Source: Candidatus Lloydbacteria bacterium RIFCSPLOWO2_02_FULL_54_12
Lineage (GTDB): Bacteria > Patescibacteriota > Minisyncoccia > Phycocordibacterales > UBA6899
Reading direction: 5' to 3'
DNA length: 12,956 nt
NCBI GenBank assembly: GCA_001819095.1
Contig: MHLS01000056.1
Location: 1 to 12,956, forward strand
Below are positions 7,131 through 12,305 of this stretch, piece by piece. The position numbers and the translations under genes were made by a program. Each line of letters starts with the position of its first letter. The first letter of the stretch is position 1. The notes below the pieces were generated by a model. That model did not search any database. It worked only from the letters and a program-made list of their open reading frames with translations, and was not told where the DNA came from.

Positions 7131-7895
7131 ATGACCGAACCGCCGGACGACATTCTCCCGATCGCTGCACTTTCGCGCGGCGATCCGTCTCGCTACGGAG
7201 GAAAAGCGGTAACGCTTGGTGTTCTCTCTTTGCACCATTTTGATGTCCCATCGGGAATCGCCCTCCCCTCTTCCCTCACCGCTCTGCTCGCGGAGAAAAG
7301 TGACGCGGAAATCCTCTCCCTCCTTCAACGTCACATCAAAAATGACGGGCTTTATGCCGTGCGCTCAAGCGCGCCCGTTGAAGACGGCAGAGCACATGCT
7401 TGGGCGGGGCTCTTCAGCTCGTTCCTCGACGTCGGCTTTCGTGACCTGCCCGAACACATTCGTGCATGCGTCCGTTCCGCAACTAGCGAGCGTGTCCGAG
7501 CATACGCGACCAGGCTCAACGTTGAGTTTCGCGGCGGGATGCCGATCATCATTCAACACATGCTCCGTCCCGATCGTGCAGGTGTCGCTTTTTCACGACA
7601 TCCGCTGTACCCTCAAAAAAACATTGCGATCGTCGAAGCAGTACGAGGTACCGCGGAAAAATTGGTCTCGGGAACTGAAACACCGGAACGATACGTCATC
7701 GACCGAGTAACAAAAACCGTCATTGAAACGGACGGGGATGCCGAAATATTGAAAGACGACGCCCTTCGTAGCATCGTTGACGCCTGCGAACGCATCGAGT
7801 CACTTCTGGGATTCCCCGTCGATGTCGAATGGGCGATGGAAAACGACACGCTATTCATACTTCAGGCAAGACCGATTACGGGGACCCGTTACTGA
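7131..7895 (+). CDS. Stand-alone PEP synthase/PPDK-type ATP-grasp domain (partner half of split dikinase)
   Basis: The 254-residue protein corresponds to the N-terminal nucleotide-binding domain of PEP synthase, PPDK and rifampicin phosphotransferase and nothing else. Visible motifs are YGGKAVTLG at 22-30, AVRSSAPVED at 76-85, IIIQHMLRPDRAGVAFSRHP, LVSGTETPERYVID, and VDVEWAMENDTLFILQARPI ending near 249 (D231, E233, Q245, R247). It should bind ATP and phosphorylate a histidine on a separate swivelling domain, presumably H521 of the protein at 6206-4509, since it has no swivelling domain of its own. All the usual motifs are kept although the domain is somewhat short. The start is supported by a -10 box six bases upstream. 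Its 3' end overlaps the convergent DUF2238 gene by 20 nt. The interaction with the divergently encoded half is inference from domain complementarity and the shared promoter region. Confidence 0.85.
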   Translation: MTEPPDDILPIAALSRGDPSRYGGKAVTLGVLSLHHFDVPSGIALPSSLTALLAEKSDAEILSLLQRHIKNDGLYAVRSSAPVEDGRAHAWAGLFSSFLDVGFRDLPEHIRACVRSATSERVRAYATRLNVEFRGGMPIIIQHMLRPDRAGVAFSRHPLYPQKNIAIVEAVRGTAEKLVSGTETPERYVIDRVTKTVIETDGDAEILKDDALRSIVDACERIESLLGFPVDVEWAMENDTLFILQARPITGTRY

Positions 7896-8577
7896 GTTTA
7901 TTCCACGAATCTTTTAGCCATACTTCGCCGAGCGGTTTGTCTCCGGGCTTGATCGAAAAACTTTCTTTGAATTCAACCCAGAAATTGTTACGGTCGAGTG
8001 CGATGTGAATGAAGACAACGATCGTCATTGCGATAACCGCGCCGAGCCCCGCGAGTCCCATGTCCTTCTGCGCATCCCACACGTCGCCCTGCGATCCCAA
8101 GAAGGCAAGCCCGAGTTCCGGAGGCACATTGGCCGCCGCGCGCCACTCAATGAGCTCGTAGATTGAAGAAAAGCCGAGTGTGACGTCAACCGGGAAGAAG
8201 TACGACCAAAAACCCCGCGCCCCGGCGATGCGCATGAAGACTTCGCGAACAGGATAGGCCAAAAGGAGACCGTAGGAGAAATGGACAAGACGGTCGTACA
8301 TATTACGCTCCGCACCAAGCCAATCCTTGAGTGTATCCCCGAACGGTACTTCCGAATAAGTATAGTGCGCCCCAATAACATGGAGGCACATGAACACTGT
8401 GATGAGTGTATAGGAAATATTGGAGAGCTTGAAATAGCGTCCGGAAATAAAGATAATCGGCAACCAGAAGAACACAAGGTAGTTTTCGAGGAGCCAGTCA
8501 TCCGGGTGCAGTGGCTTATACGCCGACCACGCCCAGAAACCGAGAAACACCGCAAGAAGAACGATTTTGTATTTCAT
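7876..8577 (-). CDS. DUF2238 (YjdF-like) integral membrane protein
   Basis: The protein has 233 residues from the ATG at 8577, with about six membrane segments. Family hallmarks are HPDDWLLEN after the first segment, HVIGAHYTYSEVPFG, a DRLVHFSYGLLLAYPVRE segment, and SIYELIEW before a final long hydrophobic segment. The conserved histidines and acidic residues on the membrane faces suggest an enzyme or binding protein, but I know of no established function for the family. Upstream in-frame codons to 8853 would run through the ALDH terminator and into the ALDH gene, and the extra stretch is basic and low-complexity, so they were rejected. A TATACT box eight bases before 8577 supports the chosen start. 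The gene is monocistronic, is preceded by the ALDH terminator, and converges with a 20-nt overlap on the ATP-grasp gene. Confidence 0.82.
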   Translation of the reverse strand: MKYKIVLLAVFLGFWAWSAYKPLHPDDWLLENYLVFFWLPIIFISGRYFKLSNISYTLITVFMCLHVIGAHYTYSEVPFGDTLKDWLGAERNMYDRLVHFSYGLLLAYPVREVFMRIAGARGFWSYFFPVDVTLGFSSIYELIEWRAAANVPPELGLAFLGSQGDVWDAQKDMGLAGLGAVIAMTIVVFIHIALDRNNFWVEFKESFSIKPGDKPLGEVWLKDSWNKLSNGSP

Positions 8578-8585
8578 ATCCTTAT

Positions 8586-8591
8586 AGTATA
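8586..8591 (-). promoter_or_regulatory. -10 box of the DUF2238 gene
   Basis: On the minus strand TATACT is followed by ATAAGGAT and the ATG at 8577, so the transcript would have no leader or one or two bases. A GGAT just before the ATG is too close to act as a normal ribosome binding site. The -35 is weak. The box lies directly after the upstream terminator. Confidence 0.55.
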
Positions 8592-8624
8592 CCAAACCCG
8601 AACAAAAAGTGGACGGTTTGCAAC

Positions 8625-8651
8625 AAAAAAAGGCCGGTCGTAAGACCGGCC
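8625..8651 (-). terminator. Intrinsic terminator of the deoC-ALDH operon
   Basis: On the minus strand GGCCGGTC, loop TTAC, GACCGGCC forms a perfect 8-bp GC-rich stem (8651-8632) followed directly by seven T (8631-8625). It lies 21 bases after the ALDH stop codon and before the DUF2238 promoter, separating the two transcription units. Confidence 0.93.
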
Positions 8652-8672
8652 CGTATACTGCACCGCACATGC

Positions 8673-11066
8673 TTATGATCCGAACGGGACCCAGATGTTC
8701 TTCATCTGCGTCGCCTCGCGGAGAAAGCGCATGGAGATCTTTCGTTCTTCTCTCCAATTCCGGAAAAGATCCGAAGAGACCCAGGTCCGCTTCATGTTCG
8801 ACACGGATGCCGCTTCCACTTCTCCTCCGCCTTTTTGCGGACCGAAGTACCACACGGAGTCGACATCGTCGTGCTCCGCAAGCACCTTGGCAACCGCATC
8901 GGGATTCACGGCGGAGAGAATGTTCACCACACCTGCCGGTACATCCGACGCCTGAATGACCTGCACAAGGTCAAGAGCAACAAGCGCATGCTTCCCCGAA
9001 ACGGCAACGACCGTATTTCCCATGGCCAAGGCCGGTGCGATGACCGACACCAACCCGAGAAGCGGGAGCGTGTCTTGGACACGGATGCCCATGACGCCAA
9101 TCGGCTCGCGCTGACCCAACACCGCCATCTTCGGGGACACCTGTTGCAGTGTTCCGCCGAATTTGTCGGCATAGGCCGCAAAGTGAAAGAGGTGCTCGAC
9201 GGACCGGTCGACCTCCCACCGAGAGTCGGGAAGTGTGCGTCCGGTCGCATCGGCGATACCTTTCGCAAAACGCTCCTTCTCGTTGGCGAGGTTCTCGGCA
9301 AGAAAGAAGAGAATCTGTCCCCGAAGCGCGGCACTCTGTCCGCGCCAGCCCGGGAAAGCGCCGCGCGCCGCTTCGACGGCATTGCGCACGTCTTTGCGGT
9401 TCGCATCGCCCACGAGGCCGAGAACGGCCCCACTCGGTGAGCGTACCGGAAACGACGTGCCGCCGTCCGGTCTTGCAATCTTTCCGCCGACCAAGAACCG
9501 GTACGTACGATCGACGTCGTCCTCGGGCTCTTCATCGAACGAGTCGATCGCGGCATCTTCCTCGGGATCAGAGTAGTCCGCTTCAAGCGAAGGCTCCTTC
9601 AATACTTCGAAGATGCCCTCTTCTCCGCCTTCTCTCCCGTATCCGCTCTCCCCTACACCGCCGAAACCGGCAGCGGCATCGAAGAGATTCGTGCCATTCA
9701 GCCAGACCGTACCCGCCTTGATCCGATTCGCCACATCAAGCGCTTTCCCGATGTTCTCGGTCCACACTGATGCCGCGAGGCCGTAACGCGTATTGTTGCC
9801 GAGCTCCACCGCCTCTTTGGGAGTCCGGAAACTCATGACGACGACCACGGGGCCGAAGATCTCCTCAATCGCAACGGTATCCGTCGGCGCGATGTTGGTG
9901 ATGAGTGTGGGCGGAATATAGTACCCGATCGAAGGACAACTCCAATCCTCGGGCTGCCAAACCTCACCTTCACTTCTTCCGACCTCGACCAGTCTTGTGA
10001 TCTTGTCGAATTGCTCGCGTGAGTTCACCGCGCCGATGTCGATCGTCTTATCCAAAGGCGGCCCCGCACGCAATTTCCTCATGCGCGCTTTGAGTTCCGA
10101 AACGAACCGCTCGAGAATGCTTTCGTCGACGAGAAGGCGCGTACCGGCGCAACAGGTTTGTCCTTGGTTGTAGCCCAAGGTCGAATCAATGACGCCCTCG
10201 ATCGCCGCGGGAATATCCGCATCAGCGAACACGATGAAGGGCGACTTGCCGCCGAGTTCCATCGTGAGATGCTTTCCGATACCGGCCGTTGCTTTGCGGA
10301 TGAGTCTTCCGACCTCCGTTGAGCCGGTGAATGCGATCTTCCACGGCGTCGGGTGTAGAGCGATGCATTTACCCGTCCAGCCGTCGCCGGTCACGATATT
10401 GATCACACCCCGCGGCAATTTCACTTCGTCGCGAAGCAGTTCGGCAAACAAGAGCGCGGTCAAGGGCGTCGATTCCGACGGCTTGAACACCACCGTGTTC
10501 CCCACTGCGATTGCCACAGCAATCTTCCACGCAAGCATGAGGAACGGGAAGTTGAACGGAGCGATCTGCCCCACAACGCCCCCAGGCTCGAGCTCGGGAT
10601 ACTTGTCTTTCCACACTTCGGCCCATCCGGCGTGATACGTGAAGTGTCGGATCGCGAGCGGAATATCGATGTCGCGCGTTTCGCGGATCGACTTTCCGTT
10701 GTTCATCGATTCGAGAACGGCGAACAAACGGGCGTTCTTCGCAATCGCACGTGCGATCGCATACAGGAACTTCGCACGTTCGTGTCCGGAGAGCGCCGCC
10801 CATGCGGGGAACGCATCTCTCGCCGCCTTCATTGCATCATCAACGTCTTTGGCGCTTCCCTTGGCTGTTTGTGCAAGAACTTCGCGCGTTGACGGATCCA
10901 TGGCCAACAGGTATCCGTCTTCACACGGCTTTTGCCAATCGCCGTCAACGAAGTGGTGGAACGTCGGTTTGTGCTCGGCGAGCCATCCGCGCGCCTTCGC
11001 ATCGGATTCCGGCGCGGGCCCGTAGTCGAGCCGCGCAAGAAAGTTCTTTAGTTTTGTCGTATTCAC
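8673..11066 (-). CDS. ALDH16-type tandem-domain aldehyde dehydrogenase
   Basis: The 797-residue protein holds two aldehyde dehydrogenase units. Domain 1 (about 30-495) is complete: N172 in PFNFP, K195 in FKPSES, FTGST at 246-250, E270 in MELGG, C305 in GQTCCAG as catalytic nucleophile, and EEIFGP near 401-406. An acidic linker (about 496-520) leads to domain 2 (520-797), which starts FLVGGKIARPDGG, lacks the Cys and Glu motifs and is shorter. It ends FLREATQMKNIWVPFG, the ending typical of ALDH16. Bacterial ALDH16 keeps the active cysteine whereas mammalian ALDH16A1 has lost it; this one is of the active kind. It would oxidise an aldehyde with NAD(P). Its position right after deoC suggests acetaldehyde from deoxyribose 5-phosphate cleavage as substrate (inference). 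The start is GTG at 11066, fixed by a strong Shine-Dalgarno site. Confidence 0.93.
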   Translation of the reverse strand: MNTTKLKNFLARLDYGPAPESDAKARGWLAEHKPTFHHFVDGDWQKPCEDGYLLAMDPSTREVLAQTAKGSAKDVDDAMKAARDAFPAWAALSGHERAKFLYAIARAIAKNARLFAVLESMNNGKSIRETRDIDIPLAIRHFTYHAGWAEVWKDKYPELEPGGVVGQIAPFNFPFLMLAWKIAVAIAVGNTVVFKPSESTPLTALLFAELLRDEVKLPRGVINIVTGDGWTGKCIALHPTPWKIAFTGSTEVGRLIRKATAGIGKHLTMELGGKSPFIVFADADIPAAIEGVIDSTLGYNQGQTCCAGTRLLVDESILERFVSELKARMRKLRAGPPLDKTIDIGAVNSREQFDKITRLVEVGRSEGEVWQPEDWSCPSIGYYIPPTLITNIAPTDTVAIEEIFGPVVVVMSFRTPKEAVELGNNTRYGLAASVWTENIGKALDVANRIKAGTVWLNGTNLFDAAAGFGGVGESGYGREGGEEGIFEVLKEPSLEADYSDPEEDAAIDSFDEEPEDDVDRTYRFLVGGKIARPDGGTSFPVRSPSGAVLGLVGDANRKDVRNAVEAARGAFPGWRGQSAALRGQILFFLAENLANEKERFAKGIADATGRTLPDSRWEVDRSVEHLFHFAAYADKFGGTLQQVSPKMAVLGQREPIGVMGIRVQDTLPLLGLVSVIAPALAMGNTVVAVSGKHALVALDLVQVIQASDVPAGVVNILSAVNPDAVAKVLAEHDDVDSVWYFGPQKGGGEVEAASVSNMKRTWVSSDLFRNWREERKISMRFLREATQMKNIWVPFGS

Positions 11067-11071
11067 CGTAT

Positions 11072-11078
11072 CCTCCTT
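11072..11078 (-). promoter_or_regulatory. Shine-Dalgarno site of the ALDH16 gene
   Basis: AAGGAGG on the minus strand lies five bases before the GTG start at 11066 and overlaps the TAA stop of deoC (11079-11077). It decides the unusual GTG start and implies reinitiation by ribosomes finishing deoC. Confidence 0.9.
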
Positions 11079-12012
11079 ATGCGATTGCGTGATGATCGAG
11101 CTTGGAATATCTGCCCGTCGCGCAGTGCGAAAGCTGGCGATCGATGTCGGTCAAGAGTCCGCTTGCCCCGATCCGGAAAAGTTCCGGCTTGGTCCACGCT
11201 TCGCCTAATTCTTCGAGCATGAGCGCGAGCCAGAACATCGCATCCTTCGCGGAACGTATCCCGCCGGCGGGTTTGATCCCCACCGAGAGTCCGCTCGCCT
11301 TGACTGCGCGGGCCATAACAAGACCCGCTTCAGGCGTGGCGTTCGAGGGCTCAAAGCCCGTCGACGTCTTGATGAAGTCCGATCCCGCCATGATGGCAAC
11401 CGCCGAGGCTTTGGCGACTTTCTCGAGTTCTTCGAGGTCGCCGACGCCCAAGATGGTCTTCATCCTCGCACGCCCTTCGCAAACCTCGTGGAACGCCTTG
11501 ATCTCGTGATAGAGTTCGCGCCACTTTCCTTCATGGACAAGTGCGCGCGAGATGACGACATCGATCTCCGTCGCCCCGCGTCCGACCGACGTCTCGATCT
11601 CCTTTAACTTGAGGTAGAAGGGCGTCTGTCCGGCGGAAAATCCCGTCGATACTGCGGCAACGGGAATACGACCGCCGAGTGCGCGAACAGCCGTGGGGAC
11701 GAATGCATCGTAGACACAGACGGCACCGACGGAAAGTGGCAACTCGGGTATACCCAATTGCTGCAAAATGGAAGGGTCGACCGGCGTCAGTGCTTTTTTG
11801 CACAGCCGTTTCACGCGCTCGGGCGTGTCGGCACCGGTTAGGGTCGTCAAGTCGAGACAGGAGACCGCGCGAATATATGCGGCGGCCTGCGATTCAACTT
11901 TGAACGTACGGCGTGTCGCAAGCGTTTGCGTGCGCCGCAATACTGCGGGCACGTTCACGCGGATCGTATTCACCAAAGCGGGATCGAACGGATGCGCCTT
12001 GTTCGTTTCCAT
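11077..12012 (-). CDS. deoC: Deoxyribose-phosphate aldolase
   Basis: DeoC cleaves 2-deoxyribose 5-phosphate to glyceraldehyde 3-phosphate and acetaldehyde by a class I Schiff-base mechanism. The protein has 311 residues, the longer form similar in length to animal DERA rather than the roughly 250-residue enzymes. Catalytic residues are visible: D151 in EIDVVISRAL, the Schiff-base lysine K215 in SDFIKTSTGF, and the second lysine K247 in VGIKPAGGIR. C99 in GAVCVYD matches the substrate-site cysteine of the family. The ATG at 12012 has an AAGGAG eight bases upstream. The ALDH16 gene follows after ten bases in the same transcript; its product could oxidise the acetaldehyde to acetate while the triose enters glycolysis. 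This would let the cell draw energy from scavenged DNA nucleosides (inference). No thymidine phosphorylase or deoB gene is present in the window. Confidence 0.96.
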   Translation of the reverse strand: METNKAHPFDPALVNTIRVNVPAVLRRTQTLATRRTFKVESQAAAYIRAVSCLDLTTLTGADTPERVKRLCKKALTPVDPSILQQLGIPELPLSVGAVCVYDAFVPTAVRALGGRIPVAAVSTGFSAGQTPFYLKLKEIETSVGRGATEIDVVISRALVHEGKWRELYHEIKAFHEVCEGRARMKTILGVGDLEELEKVAKASAVAIMAGSDFIKTSTGFEPSNATPEAGLVMARAVKASGLSVGIKPAGGIRSAKDAMFWLALMLEELGEAWTKPELFRIGASGLLTDIDRQLSHCATGRYSKLDHHAIA

Positions 12013-12020
12013 CGCTATTT

Positions 12021-12026
12021 CTCCTT
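12021..12026 (-). promoter_or_regulatory. Shine-Dalgarno site of deoC
   Basis: AAGGAG on the minus strand ends eight bases before the ATG at 12012. It contrasts with the lipid genes, which have no such site. Confidence 0.88.
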
Positions 12027-12027
12027 C

Positions 12028-12057
12028 TTGACAATGGACAATACTCTGGTTTATAGA
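12028..12057 (+). promoter_or_regulatory. Sigma70-type promoter of the structured RNA
   Basis: A perfect TTGACA (12028-12033), 18-bp spacer and TATAGA (12052-12057) predict a start near 12064. It is the only textbook two-box promoter in the window. Nothing protein-like follows it, only hairpins and a terminator. It partly covers the deoC leader and ribosome binding site region on the other strand. Confidence 0.7.
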
Positions 12058-12077
12058 CTACGTTCTTTTCTCAAAAA
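12050..12077 (-). promoter_or_regulatory. Probable deoC-ALDH promoter
   Basis: On the minus strand TATAAA (12055-12050) sits 16 bases after TTTTTG (12077-12072). Transcription would begin near 12043, giving a leader of about 30 nt that contains the ribosome binding site. The -35 is weak. The -10 overlaps the -10 of the opposing RNA promoter. Confidence 0.5.
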
Positions 12078-12283
12078 GGCAAACCCGATTCTGCCCACAG
12101 TACACTGTGGTTGCAGAATCGAGGATCCTGCATGCTTTGATGCGGGAGGCCCACGGTACTACGTGGTTCTACAGTTGAGCATCCAGCGGTTTAGCGCTGG
12201 AGAGCCCGAGCCGTGGGCAAAAAATACAAAGTCGGACCTTGGGGGTCCGCCTTGGGCGGATTGAGGTCCGACCTTGTATTTTT
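12064..12283 (+). ncRNA. Candidate structured non-coding RNA, about 220 nt, unrecognised
   Basis: A sigma70-like promoter lies just upstream and an intrinsic terminator ends the unit. Between them are consecutive stems: GATTCTGC/GCAGAATC (12087-12094 with 12113-12120) enclosing CCACAG-TACA-CTGTGG; TCCTGCAT/ATGCGGGA (12126-12133 with 12140-12147, one G-T pair); CCACG/CGTGG (12151-12155 with 12062-offset partner at 12162-12166); and TCCAGCG/CGCTGGA (12182-12188 with 12195-12201). A longer pairing, GCCCACGG (12149-12156) with CCGTGGGC (12211-12218), would compete with the third stem. I see no tRNA-like end (tmRNA), no SRP GGAAG-type loop motif, and no RNase P core motif. It does not resemble a T-box or a common riboswitch I can name, and no open frame on the plus strand starts within reach of it. 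It may be a trans-acting RNA; a palindromic mobile-element remnant is the main alternative. Confidence 0.6.
12219..12283. terminator. Large bidirectional intrinsic terminator
   Basis: AAAAATACAA (12220-12229) pairs with TTGTATTTTT (12274-12283), then GTCGGACCT (12231-12239) with AGGTCCGAC (12264-12272), and an inner TCCGCC-TTG-GGCGGA (12246-12260) caps the stem. Read plus it ends in five T and closes the RNA unit. Read minus it ends in six T and closes the DUF1189-like gene, whose stop is 22 bases away. Confidence 0.88.
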
Positions 12284-12305
12284 CGTGTGGCGAGTGCGGG
12301 GGCGC

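Noticed and set aside
7131..7895. ATP-grasp gene as a truncated pseudogene of a full PEP synthase
   Set aside because: All nucleotide-binding motifs are intact, it ends cleanly after the QARPI motif where the domain normally ends, and the missing domains are encoded nearby.
8578..8853. N-terminal extension of the DUF2238 gene
   Set aside because: It would cross a strong terminator, the -10 box and the end of the ALDH gene, and has low-complexity basic sequence.
8835..9440. 201-codon plus-strand open frame opposite ALDH16
   Set aside because: It is an antisense shadow of a firmly identified gene, with charged low-complexity composition and no start signals.
11926..12264. 112-codon plus-strand frame through the deoC start and the RNA region
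   Set aside because: It begins upstream of the RNA promoter inside deoC, and its codons would span perfect hairpins and the terminator; no ribosome site.
12087..12283. Reading the structured RNA as a T-box, tmRNA, 6S or SRP RNA
   Set aside because: No specifier/antiterminator consensus and no downstream gene for a T-box, no tRNA-like end for tmRNA, no clear pairing of the 5' and 3' ends as in 6S, and no SRP loop motif.
12087..12283. CRISPR array or insertion sequence ends
   Set aside because: The repeats are inverted and differ in length and spacing; there is no spacer-repeat regularity, no transposase and no target-site duplication that I could find.
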